A DNA stretch of 64,000 bases from Limnobaculum allomyrinae (GTDB taxonomy: Bacteria; Pseudomonadota; Gammaproteobacteria; Enterobacterales; Enterobacteriaceae). Numbering within the stretch: position 1 is the stretch's first letter; each line of letters starts with the position of its first letter. Of the stretch, positions 34,554-43,386 are shown piece after piece. The stretch covers positions 62,001 to 126,000 of the forward strand of contig NZ_JADRCR010000006.1 in NCBI RefSeq assembly GCF_016649425.1, given 5' to 3'. Below the pieces are notes generated by a model, which was not told the origin of the DNA, did no database searches, and saw only the letters and a list, made by a program, of their open reading frames with translations. The position numbers and the translations under genes are program-made.

Positions 34554-35372
34554 ATGAGATTAGCCAGCCGCTTTGGTCGCGTGAACCAGATCCGTCGCGA
34601 CCGTCCATTAACCCATGAAGAACTGATGCGCCATGTTCCCAGCGTTTTCAGTGAAAATAAACACGAATCTCGAAGTGACAGATACACCTACATCCCAACA
34701 ATTACCCTGCTGGATAATCTTCAGCGGGAAGGCTTCCGACCGTTCTTTGCCTGCCAGACCCGCGTTCGGGATGAGAGTAAACGCGAACATACGAAACACA
34801 TGCTGCGCTTGCGCCGCGAGGGGCAAATTACGGGTAAACAGGTGCCGGAAATTATCCTGCTGAACAGCCATGATGGGTCCAGTAGCTATCAGATGCTGCC
34901 GGGCTTGTTCAGGGCTATCTGTTGCAATGGGCTTGTTTGCGGTGAGTCTTTTGGTGAAGTTCGCGTACCGCATAAAGGCAACGTTGTTGAAAGAGTAATC
35001 GAGGGGGCTTATGAAGTGCTCGGTATTTTCGATAAGGTTGAAGAGAAACGCGATGCCATGCAGTCACTGCTTCTCCCTCCTCCTGCACAACATGCACTGG
35101 CTAAAGCGGCGCTGACGTATCGCTTTGGTGAAGAACATCAACCCATTACCGAATCACAGCTACTGGCTCCCCGACGCTGGCAGGACGAATCAGGGGATCT
35201 CTGGACAACTTATCAACGTATTCAGGAAAACCTGATTAAAGGTGGCTTACCCGGTCGCTCTGCACAGGGTAAACGCGCCAGAACTCGTGCCGTGAATGGT
35301 ATTGATGGTGACGTTAAACTCAATCGCGCTTTATGGGTAATGGCCGAAAGTATGTTAAAAATTACCCGATAA
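34554..35372 (+). CDS. yfjQ: DUF932 protein, YfjQ family
   Basis: A 272-residue protein closely matching E. coli CP4-57 YfjQ: MRLASRFGRVNQIRRDRPLT, HESRSDRYTYIPTI, PFFACQTRVRD, EIILLNSHDGSSSYQM, GLVCGESFGEVRVPHKG, and AVNGIDGDVKLNRALWVMAE. DUF932 proteins recur in P4-like islands and phages beside anti-restriction and toxin-antitoxin genes; the molecular role is unsettled. The start at 34554 has an AAGGA ribosome site. Confidence 0.9.
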   Translation: MRLASRFGRVNQIRRDRPLTHEELMRHVPSVFSENKHESRSDRYTYIPTITLLDNLQREGFRPFFACQTRVRDESKREHTKHMLRLRREGQITGKQVPEIILLNSHDGSSSYQMLPGLFRAICCNGLVCGESFGEVRVPHKGNVVERVIEGAYEVLGIFDKVEEKRDAMQSLLLPPPAQHALAKAALTYRFGEEHQPITESQLLAPRRWQDESGDLWTTYQRIQENLIKGGLPGRSAQGKRARTRAVNGIDGDVKLNRALWVMAESMLKITR

Positions 35373-35505
35373 GTAATACTACTATAGGTTGAGTAGAATC
35401 GGGATCTATCATAAATACAACAAGTTAGAATTTAAATCCAACTGGAAAACCAGAGTATATAATACCTCTGGTTTTATTTTAGAGTATTACCACTAATACT
35501 TAACC

Positions 35506-36213
35506 TTACGAAGGCATATAGTACGAGCGACCAAAGACCGAAAGATAAGGTCCAATATAATCCCAATTTTTTTCGAGGAATGAAGCATAATCGATGAAAA
35601 TAATATTACTTTCAGGTATTACATTTTTAAAATGTGCATCATCGATGGTTTTTATTAGCCCTCGAGTGAATCCTTCTTTTCGTGCCATGTTCGCTTTTGA
35701 TATGCCGATTAAGATAATGATAATGTCAGTATTCATTATCATTTCTTTTACTGCTGTAAATCCATGATGGACTGTTCTAAACGATGAGTTAGTAATACTC
35801 TCACATATTGCAAGTGCGCTTTTGTCTCTGGCATCAACAAAGACGAAATTGCGGTTAAGAATATTTAATGCTTCACTTGTTGATTTTTCAAGCAATTCTA
35901 TTTGACTCTCGGAAAATGCTGGCAAGTATACACACTGCATATTCGTCTGGAATTGCGTGTTTAATGTGAAAACATGAGATAGGAATGAGACTAACTTTTC
36001 ATTACTCTTATTTTGTTTTTCATCAATTAATTCTGCGGGATCAGGCGCAGTATGCTGAGCTCGTAGCGTATTGTAATTACGATACCCAAGCATTGACGAG
36101 ATAACATTCAGTGCCTTCGAATGTGTCAAAGGAAGCTGTTCTTTATTAACATTTTCGCAAAGACGTTTAGACAAAACCTTAACATCATCAAGGGTAATAT
36201 TTTTTAGATTCAT
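35506..36213 (-). CDS. Hypothetical protein with glyoxalase-superfamily-related N-terminal domain
   Basis: About 235 residues on the opposite strand from its neighbours. The N-terminal 45 residues (VKVLSKRLCENVNKEQ, LTHSKALNVISSMLGYRNYN, TLRAQ) match the short domain annotated as glyoxalase-related in many plasmid and island proteins, which is not an enzyme on its own. The rest is not recognised: a Rossmann-like alternation (NRNFVFVDARDKS, TDIIIILIGISKANMARKEG, NIIFIDYASFLEKNWDY). The ATG at 36213 has GGAG 8 bases upstream; 36219 is an alternative. It may be a nucleotide-binding regulator or defence protein. Confidence 0.6.
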   Translation of the reverse strand: MNLKNITLDDVKVLSKRLCENVNKEQLPLTHSKALNVISSMLGYRNYNTLRAQHTAPDPAELIDEKQNKSNEKLVSFLSHVFTLNTQFQTNMQCVYLPAFSESQIELLEKSTSEALNILNRNFVFVDARDKSALAICESITNSSFRTVHHGFTAVKEMIMNTDIIIILIGISKANMARKEGFTRGLIKTIDDAHFKNVIPESNIIFIDYASFLEKNWDYIGPYLSVFGRSYYMPS

Positions 36214-36503
36214 AGCCATATCTCCAATAAATTACTAGCGACCGCTAAAAACTGAAGAGACTCCCATTGTCTAACTATCACGGTCAACCATAAATCAGAA
36301 ACATAACCGATTGAATTATAATACGCAGATTTACCATACCTGAAGTTACAGGCGGGAGTGGTAGGTGAACTGCGGACCCACATCAGATGATACAGCCCAA
36401 ATGCAAATTTACAAACAAAATATCTGAATGAGTTCAGATGACTAGACCGAACATGTCTCAGCACTCTCCTTCCAATTAACACCCACTATCAGAGTTCATA
36501 ATT

Positions 36504-36788
36504 ATGATTAATATTGCGGTTTCTACTGTAACCGATGAGGTACACGCCAAATCATGGCCTCGTAAACTCGCTCAGGTCCATCAGTGGGTATTCCTGAGGT
36601 CACGGGTCCTTACAAAGCCCACCACCGAAAATGTTGTATATATACTTGTTTTCACGGAGCTTTATTCACTACTGAATAGGGGAAATATTCTTACCTCACC
36701 AGTGGGTGAAAAACATATTCAGGCTTATCTTGAACATAGCAACATTATGCGATTAGTTGACCAAGGGGATGGAATATGTCTGATGTAA
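36504..36788 (+). CDS. Small hypothetical protein upstream of the RadC-like gene
   Basis: A 94-residue frame that overlaps the RadC-like start by 13 bp. No ribosome site is clear and no motif is recognised; a hydrophobic stretch (NVVYILVFTELYSLL) is the only feature. It may be a remnant or a genuine coupled small gene. Confidence 0.35.
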   Translation: MINIAVSTVTDEVHAKSWPRKLAQVHQWVFLRSRVLTKPTTENVVYILVFTELYSLLNRGNILTSPVGEKHIQAYLEHSNIMRLVDQGDGICLM

Positions 36789-37252
36789 CTATGATTCCCT
36801 CGACTCTTCCCTTATCGGCACAGCGAGTAATTAAACGCGCGCTGAACTTACTGGAGAAATACCAGCGCAATCCCGGTGAACAATTTCTTACGACAAGATT
36901 TACTAAGATCTGGCTGCAACTACGTCTTGCCCGTCAGGAACGGGAAATATTTATGGCGCTATATCTCGATAATCAGAACCGTTTACTGGAACATAAAATG
37001 CTGTTCCTCGGCACGATTAACAATACCGAAGTACATCCTCGCGAGGTTGTGAAATCGGCACTGCGCCACAACGCGGCTGCGGTGATCCTCGCCCATAACC
37101 ATCCGTCAGGGGTTACAGATGCCAGCAAAGCAGACCGCACTATAACTGACCGGATCGTAAATGCCCTGAATCTGGTAGAAGTACGGGTACTGGATCATTT
37201 CATTATCGGTGATGGCGATACGTTGTCTTTTGCTGAGATGGGCTGGCTGTAA
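36776..37252 (+). CDS. RadC-like JAB-domain protein (YeeS/YkfG/YfjY)
   Basis: A 158-residue JAMM/MPN-fold protein as found in CP4-type islands. It has FMALYLDNQNRLL, then EVHPREVVKSALRHNAAAVI and the metal motif LAHNHPSGVTDASKAD (H-x-H with distal D). Despite the RadC name, a role in repair is doubtful. It precedes the cbeA-cbtA pair as in E. coli islands. Confidence 0.9.
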   Translation: MSDVTMIPSTLPLSAQRVIKRALNLLEKYQRNPGEQFLTTRFTKIWLQLRLARQEREIFMALYLDNQNRLLEHKMLFLGTINNTEVHPREVVKSALRHNAAAVILAHNHPSGVTDASKADRTITDRIVNALNLVEVRVLDHFIIGDGDTLSFAEMGWL

Positions 37253-37293
37253 CTTCAACCCCACATATTTATCTGCACTGAATAGGAATCTTT

Positions 37294-37620
37294 ATGGAAA
37301 AACACGATAACCCTGAATGGGGGCTTCTGTGCGAGGCAATACCTCGCTTTAGCGCAAGGCTGGTACAGGAAGGCAACCGGCTACATTATTTAGCTGACCG
37401 CGCCGGGATAACTGGCGCGTTCAATGAAGAAGAGTGTCACCAGCTGAATAGCGCATTTCCGCACTTTATAGAGCAGATGGAATTGATGCTGCTCTCAGGT
37501 GAACTTAACCCCCGCCATGCACATCGCGTAACTCTGTACCACAACGAACTGATCTGTGAAGCGGATACCCTCGGTTCGCACGGCTACGTTTATATAGCGA
37601 TTTATCCCACTCAACGTTAA
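37294..37620 (+). CDS. cbeA: Type IV antitoxin CbeA (YeeU/YfjZ family)
   Basis: A 108-residue CbeA-family protein: PEWGLLCEAIPRFSARLVQE, GNRLHYLADRAGITGAF and SHGYVYIAIYP. In E. coli CbeA stabilises MreB and FtsZ filaments, countering CbtA without binding the toxin. It lies 24 bp upstream of cbtA in the same transcript. Confidence 0.92.
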   Translation: MEKHDNPEWGLLCEAIPRFSARLVQEGNRLHYLADRAGITGAFNEEECHQLNSAFPHFIEQMELMLLSGELNPRHAHRVTLYHNELICEADTLGSHGYVYIAIYPTQR

Positions 37621-37644
37621 GTCAATTTCCCAACGAGAAACTTT

Positions 37645-37983
37645 ATGAAAACTCTTTCTGCAAATCAGCGGGTGGCGAAGCCATGCGCGCCGCCTGAGCT
37701 TGTCTGGCAAACGCTGCTTACACGCTTGCTGGAGCAACACTATGGCCTGTCGCTGAACGATACGCCGTTCAGTGATGAGAACATTATTCAGGAGCATATC
37801 AACGCCGGTATCACGCTGGCGGATGCCGTTAACTTTCTGGTGGAAAAGTACGAACTGATTCGTATCGATCGCAGGGGGTTTAACTGTCAGGAGCAGTCAC
37901 CTTACCTTCGGGCGGTAGATATTTTACGGGCAAGGCAGGCAACCGGCCTGTTACGGCAAAGCCGTCATCCTTCGACACGCTGA
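37645..37983 (+). CDS. cbtA: Cytoskeleton-targeting toxin CbtA (YeeV/YpjF family)
   Basis: A 112-residue toxin of the CbtA family: [61 protein letters not shown]. coli relatives block MreB and FtsZ polymerisation. It pairs with cbeA just upstream, forming a type IV toxin-antitoxin module of the island. Confidence 0.92.
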   Translation: MKTLSANQRVAKPCAPPELVWQTLLTRLLEQHYGLSLNDTPFSDENIIQEHINAGITLADAVNFLVEKYELIRIDRRGFNCQEQSPYLRAVDILRARQATGLLRQSRHPSTR

Positions 37984-38096
37984 ATCTTGCGAGCCGTCTT
38001 CCCGATTTACATTCCCGAACTTACTTCCTTTTTTACTCATTGCATAATGCGCCTGCCATTTACGGCGGGCGTGTTTGCTTTTACGGACAAAATACC

Positions 38097-38924
38097 ATGC
38101 AAACAGAAGCTGAGGTTTTAACCGATCATAATGAGCTAATTTGCTCAACCAGCATTGAGCGTATCGTGACAGGACGCGATGCAGCGCTGAAACAGATCGA
38201 GGCGCTGATTCGTCAGCTTGATGACGTTTCCCGACTCACTTCCGCGATTGGTGGCGACGTAGCTAATCATTGGGCGATGCGGCAGGGCCATTCCTTCGAC
38301 TGCTGGCTGGTGCAACCTGTAGATAAAGCGATGCCAGTCATCACCCGCAACATCGACCGCAGCATCTGGCGCGATCTGATGTTGAAGTCAGGGATGTTGA
38401 CGTTGATGGATGCTGAGGCGCGTAGCCAGTGGACTAAGAACCTAGAAGAGGGCGATCTCCCGGCAATCAGCGAAGCGAATATCCTGAGTACCTTTGAGCA
38501 GCTTCATCACAACAAACAGGATGTGTTCGAGCGTGGCATCATCAATGTGTTCAGGGGATTAAGCTGGGATTACAAAACCAATAACCCCTGTTACTTCGGC
38601 AAGAAGATTATCGTTAACAATCTGGTGAAGTACGATAAATGGGGGTACGGCCTGAACTGGGGCTGGCGGCGTGACCAGATTGCGGATCTGGAGCGCATGT
38701 TGTTCCTGCTGGATGGTAAAACCATTCCCGATAACCGGCACGATGTGACCATTCGACTGATGGACTTCATTCGCGATAATCCACATCAGCAGGTCTTTGA
38801 GGATGAGTTATTCACTATTCGTTATTTTCAGAAGGGGAGCGGACATATCACTTTCAAAAGACCGGATCTGATTGATAAAATGAACGACATCATCGCCAGG
38901 CATTATCCGGGAATGCTGGCGTGA
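38097..38924 (+). CDS. DUF4942 protein
   Basis: A 275-residue protein of the DUF4942 family (IERIVTGRDAALKQIEALIR, NIDRSIWRDLMLKSGMLTLM, HHNKQDVFERGIINVFRGLS, ITFKRPDLIDKMNDIIARHYPGML in parts). DUF4942 genes follow cbtA in many E. coli islands; function is not known. I start at the ATG at 38097; the frame is open to 38040. It is the last gene before the right end of the island. Confidence 0.85.
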   Translation: MQTEAEVLTDHNELICSTSIERIVTGRDAALKQIEALIRQLDDVSRLTSAIGGDVANHWAMRQGHSFDCWLVQPVDKAMPVITRNIDRSIWRDLMLKSGMLTLMDAEARSQWTKNLEEGDLPAISEANILSTFEQLHHNKQDVFERGIINVFRGLSWDYKTNNPCYFGKKIIVNNLVKYDKWGYGLNWGWRRDQIADLERMLFLLDGKTIPDNRHDVTIRLMDFIRDNPHQQVFEDELFTIRYFQKGSGHITFKRPDLIDKMNDIIARHYPGMLA

Positions 38925-38999
38925 TAAACTGGCCGTAGTTGGCTTGACAGTTAAGCAACCAAACTGACGTGCAGCTCAGGGAAAATCAAAGCGGACGCA

Positions 39000-39025
39000 A
39001 TGTTGTATATCAATGTGTATAGATT
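39000..39025 (+). repeat. Right-end arm-type repeat of the island
   Basis: 24 of 26 bases identical to 22635-22660, same orientation, 50 bp inside attR. Differences are at the two central bases. Confidence 0.65.
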
Positions 39026-39074
39026 ATAAGTTAATTTTTAAATAATCCTTATTTTACAATGCATTGATGAATTT

Positions 39075-39098
39075 GTTCGATTCCCTTCGCCCGCTCCA
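39075..39098 (+). repeat. attR (copy of tRNA-Gly 3' end)
   Basis: The 24-bp direct repeat of attL including CCA, with the canonical G at 39089. It is not a complete tRNA. Confidence 0.93.
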
Positions 39099-39260
39099 AA
39101 TTTAGCTTTCCCCATTTCTCTGGAAATCAGCCAACAACAACGAAATGTTTTTGGTTATGAATATTTCTATCTTACCTGCTGATTTTAATCATATTTCATT
39201 AAACCACATCTTTCTTATCACGCTTACCTGACCGGTGTTTTTGGGATTTAACATTTGTTT

Positions 39261-39301
39261 AAATAGATTATTTACTTTACTGTTAAGTAAATAATCTATT
39301 T
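39261..39301. promoter_or_regulatory. 41-bp inverted repeat, probable TetR operator
   Basis: AAATAGATTATTTACTT, a 7-nt spacer, then its perfect reverse complement, ending 12 bp before the RND start. The TetR gene ends the same operon, so this is probably its binding site; it overlaps where the promoter must lie. Confidence 0.8.
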
Positions 39302-39313
39302 CTGGAGCATCAT

Positions 39314-42300
39314 ATGCTGGCTAGATTTTTTGTTGATAGACCGGTCTTCGCTGCGGTAATAGCCATTTGCATTATGGCGGCAGGGTTGCTGACGCTGTTT
39401 ACACAATCAGTAGAGCAATATCCGGATATAGCTCCTCCAGGGGTAAATATCACTGCAAACTACCCTGGTGCTTCAGCCAAAACCGTTGAAGACAGCGTTA
39501 CTCAGGTGATTGAGCAGCAAATTAAAGGCATCGATGGTCTTCTCTACTTCTCTTCCAGTAGCAGTTCAGCCGGTCAGGCGCGTATAGGTTTGAGTTTTGC
39601 GCAGGACACCAATCCCGATATTGCTCAAGTCCAAGTGCAGAACGCGGTTAATCAGGCGATTACGCGTCTACCACAAGAAGTTCAACAACAAGGTATCACC
39701 GTAACCAAGTCTCAGGGTGACAGTCTGATGGTCGTGGCACTCTATGACCCTTCCCGACAGCTAAGCAATATTGATATCAATGACTTTTTGATTAGTAATT
39801 TGCAGGATCCCCTTAGCCGGGTCGATGGTGTGGGGGAAACCACTGTGTTTGGTGCACAATATGCGATGCGCATATGGTTAGATCCTTATAAGTTAAACAG
39901 CTTCGGACTGATGCCCTCGGATATACAAAGTGCGGTTGAAGCGCAAAATGCACAGGTTACCAGTGGCGAAATTGGTTCCCAACCCGCGCCACCGGATCAG
40001 TATCTGAATGCCATTGTCACGGTACAGTCACGCCTTGAAACGCCAGAACAATTTGAGAATATCCTGCTTCGTACAAATAGCGACGGTTCGACCATTTATC
40101 TACGGGATGTAGCAAGAGTTGAGATTGGCGCTGAAAACTATCAGAACCTGACCACACTCAATGGTTATCCGGCCGCAGGGATCTCCATTCAACTGGCATC
40201 GGGAGCGAATGCATTAGCGACAGCTGAAAATGTACGTACTGAAATAGAACGCCTGACGCCACAGTTTCCAGCGGGGGTGATTGCAGCCTATCCCAAGGAT
40301 AGTACGCCATTCGTACTCGTATCGATTGAAGGTGTTATTCATACCCTGATTGAGGCCATTCTGTTGGTTGTTGCCGTTATGTTCCTGTTCTTACAAAACT
40401 AGCGGGCAACACTGATTCCGGCCATCACGGTTCCCGTTGTGATGCTGGGGGCTTTTGGAATATCGAGTCTGCTGGGTTACAACATCAATACGTTGACACT
40501 TTTTGCCATGGTATTGGCCATCGGGCTGCTGGTAGACGATACCATTGTTGTGGTCGAAAACGTTGAGCGCATAATGGCTACGGAAAAATGCAGCTCGGTA
40601 GAGGCGACATTACGCTCGATGGCAGAAATTACCAGCGCATTGGTTGGTATTGCACTGGTGCTTTCCGCTGTGTTCATACCGATGGCCTTTTTTGGTGGTT
40701 CTGTCGGTATAATTTACCGGCAATTCACCGTGACGATCGTGTCTTCAATGATGTTATCTGCTCTGGTTGCGTTAACGTTGACCCCGCCGCTTTGCGCACA
40801 TCTGCTTAAAGCCGTTCCGCACCAACAAGGTCGCTTTTTTACTTGGTTAAATCAGGGCATTGAGAAAAACCAGATGGCCTACCTCAATCTGTTGCAACGC
40901 AGCATAAGCCGGCCAATCCGCCTGTACATCCTCGCATTCATTCTGGTTTTATTCACGGTAGGGGTTTATTTGAAACTACCGACCAGCTTTTTACCGGAAG
41001 AGGATCAGGGTTCGGTAATGGTTCAGTTTGCTCTGCCTGTTGGTTCGCCAATCACGCAGACTCAGGTGGTAGGCGATGAAATAACGCAATATTTTCTTAA
41101 AGAAGAAAAAGAGAACCTGAATGTCATCTTTATGGTCACCGGACGCAACAACGCCGGAAGTGGACAAAATGTTGGTATGGCTTTCGCTGAGCTAAAACAC
41201 TGGGATAGACGTAGTGGTAAGCACAATAGTGCACAGTCCATTATCTCGCGCGCTAATCAGTATTTTAAAAACCATTTGCTGGCATCCATTAATATAACCG
41301 CACCACCAACGGTACGCGGGCTCGGCCAGTCGAGTGGTTTTGAAGTATGGTTACAGGATCAGGAGGCTAACGGCTATGACGCGCTGCTATACACCCAACG
41401 CCAGGTTCTTAATCTTGCGGCAAACAATGCCAGTCTTGCCGCTGTCAGGATCAACAGCCTTGATGAAAAAGCTCAACTCAGGGTCGAGATTAACAGACAA
41501 AAAGCACAGGCTCAGGGGCTTGAGCAGATAGATATCAATAGTACATTGTCCGCTGCCTGGGGAGGCATCTATATTAATGATTTTATCGATCGGGGGCGGG
41601 TAAAGCGGGTTTATATGCAAAGCGATGCCGACTGGCGTACCTCGCCGGAGGATATTTCAGCCTGGCACGTGCGGGGAAGTAATGATTTGATGGCCTCCTT
41701 TGACAGTTTTAGTACTCTGCACTGGACAACCGGCCCCCAAATGCTGCAACGATTTAATGGACTCTCTTCCGTCCAGTTTCAGGGTAATGCGGCCGAGGGG
41801 GTAAGTTCAGGTTCTGCGATGGATGCGATAGAGGAGGTGATAACGAAGTTTGATGGTTTTGGTCTCCAGTGGAGTGGTTTGTCGTATCAGGAACAATCAT
41901 CCTCAGGACAAACCCTGTGGATCTATCTGGCGACCAGCGTCTTTATCTTCCTGTGTCTGGCTGCGCTGTATGAAAGTTGGGCCATTCCACTGGCGGTATT
42001 GTTCATCATTCCCCTTGCCATTTCTGGTGCTGTCTTCGCCACTGGGATCAGCGGATTGACCAATGACATCTATTTTCAGGTTGGCATGCTGACAACAATG
42101 GGATTATCCGCAAAGAATGCCATTCTGATCGTTGAATTCGCACAAGCACAATACCAGAGCGGTAAAGAGATTGTCGCAGCGACGCTGGAAGGCGCCAGTT
42201 TACGCTTACGGCCTATTATGATGACATCATTGGCATTTGTTGCCGGGGTGATTCCTCTGGTACTCTCCACAGGAGCAGGGGCATCAAGCCGCCATGAAAT

Positions 42301-42442
42301 TGGCGTTGCCGTTATCGGCGGTATGCTTTCAGGAACATTATTAACCCTGCTGTTTGTTCCGCTGTTCTTTATTGTTATTCGCAGAGGAATAGAGAGAATG
42401 GCTAATGCCCCGGTATTGATCGAGAGTGAAAAGGAAAAGTAA
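39314..42442 (+). pseudogene. RND multidrug efflux pump (AcrB/MexB-like), amber-interrupted
   Basis: A 1042-codon HAE1-family inner-membrane pump: MLARFFVDRPVFAAVIAICI, porter domain signatures, and the second frame with GLLVDDTIVVVENVERIM (both proton-relay Asp) and SAKNAILIVEFA. At 40400-40402 TAG replaces the Trp codon expected in FLQNWRATLIP, cutting the protein after residue 362, just inside the first transmembrane block. Frame is otherwise intact, so the damage is a single TGG-to-TAG change. No membrane-fusion-protein or outer-membrane-channel gene is adjacent. It is followed directly by tetR. Confidence 0.9.
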
Positions 42443-43063
42443 ATGAATAAACCACAAGGTCGCCCGATGAAAGCCCGCCCACGAATTCTTGAGGCTGCGC
42501 GCGACGTTTTCCTTGAACATGGTGTGGATGTTTCTCTTCATATTATTGCGGAAAGGGCCAAGACAACCAGACCAACACTTTACAGCCATTTCCCGGGTGG
42601 AAAGGATCAGCTATTGGTTGAAACCTTTAGTTTTCTCAACGACCAGCTTCAGCCTTCTCTGCAACAGCTACTTAATGATAAACAGCATGATTTGCCGGCG
42701 TTACTGCTTGGGATAGCCAGGATGATACAGGCTTATTTTTTCTCGCCGGCAAATATTCACTTTCAACGCCTGCTTATCCAGGTTCTGGTTCAGCGTCCTG
42801 AAATCTTTTCCAGCCTTGCTCAGCGACCAACCGGTCGGATTCGCGATACGCTTGCACAGGTTTTGGCTCAGTTCAACGCCGAAGGTAAAATTCAGTTAGA
42901 CGACTCCAATTTGCAATCAACGGCTTTTCTTGGAGCTATCATGGGTTACGCTTTTCCTGCTGCGCTTATTGGTGAGGTTCCGGTAGATCCAGTCTGGCTG
43001 GATAAGCTGGCACTATCCGCGGTGGAGACTTTCCTCAGAGCATGGAAATATAACTCTTTGTAA
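42443..43063 (+). CDS. TetR-family repressor of the RND pump
   Basis: A 206-residue TetR protein: N-terminal HTH (ILEAARDVFLEHGVDVSLHI, IAERAKTTRPTLYSHFPGGK) and a helical ligand domain of AcrR-C type (PALLLGIARMIQAYFFSPAN). The start follows the pump stop with no gap (TAAATG). It probably represses the pump operon at 39261-39301; with the pump broken it may be a leftover. Confidence 0.88.
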   Translation: MNKPQGRPMKARPRILEAARDVFLEHGVDVSLHIIAERAKTTRPTLYSHFPGGKDQLLVETFSFLNDQLQPSLQQLLNDKQHDLPALLLGIARMIQAYFFSPANIHFQRLLIQVLVQRPEIFSSLAQRPTGRIRDTLAQVLAQFNAEGKIQLDDSNLQSTAFLGAIMGYAFPAALIGEVPVDPVWLDKLALSAVETFLRAWKYNSL

Positions 43064-43144
43064 ATTATTAGGATAATGCAGGCCTGCGGGGCAGGGATGG
43101 CAGCAAGGACGATTAAAACGATTCCCCGGTACAGATCATTGATA

Positions 43145-43168
43145 AGGCTTCGCCTGTTAGCGAAGCCT
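43145..43168. terminator. Hairpin between convergent tetR and mgt operon
   Basis: AGGCTTCGC, loop CTGTTA, GCGAAGCCT. A 9-bp perfect stem without a strong U-tract; may end both transcripts. Confidence 0.6.
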
Positions 43169-43175
43169 CAGTAAA

Positions 43176-43268
43176 CTACCTTATCCAGATGGTTAGCAGA
43201 ATGATGATTACTGCGATGATCACCATGTGTAGAAAGACTTTTTCAAACCTTTTTTTCGCATGTTTCAC
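43176..43268 (-). CDS. Small single-helix membrane peptide, possible MgtU-like
   Basis: A 30-codon ORF from GTG: MKHAKKRFEKVFLHMVIIAV then IIILLTIWIR. It has a basic amphipathic start and one strong transmembrane segment. It follows mgtR on the same strand, where Salmonella has the MgtB-stabilising peptide MgtU; the identity is inference from position and shape. The better-placed ATG at 43261, with GAGG 6 bases upstream, is in another frame (13 codons only) unless one A is added to the A-run at about 43252. Confidence 0.5.
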   Translation of the reverse strand: MKHAKKRFEKVFLHMVIIAVIIILLTIWIR

Positions 43269-43272
43269 CTCG

Positions 43273-43366
43273 TCAGGTAACGATTTGCCAGATGGTTAAC
43301 GATAGTATCAGCAGGCCAATCAGTACAAAGGTCGGCGCGGTGATGTTGTCGGAAGAACGTTTTCAT
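43273..43366 (-). pseudogene. mgtR: mgtR small membrane peptide with an extra A
   Basis: The 94-bp stretch would encode exactly 30 residues, M-KRSSDN-ITAPT-FVLIGLLILSLTIWQIVT, if the A-run after ATG had three A rather than four. The C-terminus mirrors Salmonella MgtR, a 30-residue peptide that binds MgtC and drives its degradation by FtsH. The ATG has an AGGAG ribosome site 7 bases upstream. As given, translation leaves the frame at codon 3. It lies 20 bp after the mgtB stop, the same place as in the Salmonella mgtCBR operon. Confidence 0.7.
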
Positions 43367-43386
43367 TTTGCGTCTCCTGTTCATCA

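Larger units (their letters stand above)
22524..39098. mobile_element. P4-like integrative genomic island in tRNA-Gly, carrying arsenic resistance
   Basis: About 16.6 kb bounded by direct repeats of the tRNA 3' end. It contains a P4-type integrase next to attL (frameshifted), arm-type repeats at both ends, unrecognised AT-rich genes, an ars operon, and a CP4-57/P4-like core: DUF3987 (yfjI-like), alpA, inovirus Gp2/yfjJ-like, yfjQ, radC-like, cbeA, cbtA and DUF4942. Base composition is mosaic: the ars operon is visibly GC-richer than the AT-rich genes around it, suggesting stepwise assembly. Confidence 0.92.

Noticed and set aside
34357..34557. 66-residue ORF before yfjQ
   Set aside because: Runs through a terminator-like hairpin and lacks any match or ribosome site.
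36210..36482. Reverse ORF of 90 residues upstream of the island hypothetical
   Set aside because: No ribosome site or motif; covers a promoter region.
39075..39098. A second tRNA-Gly gene
   Set aside because: Only the last 24 bases are present, without D-arm or anticodon; it is attR.
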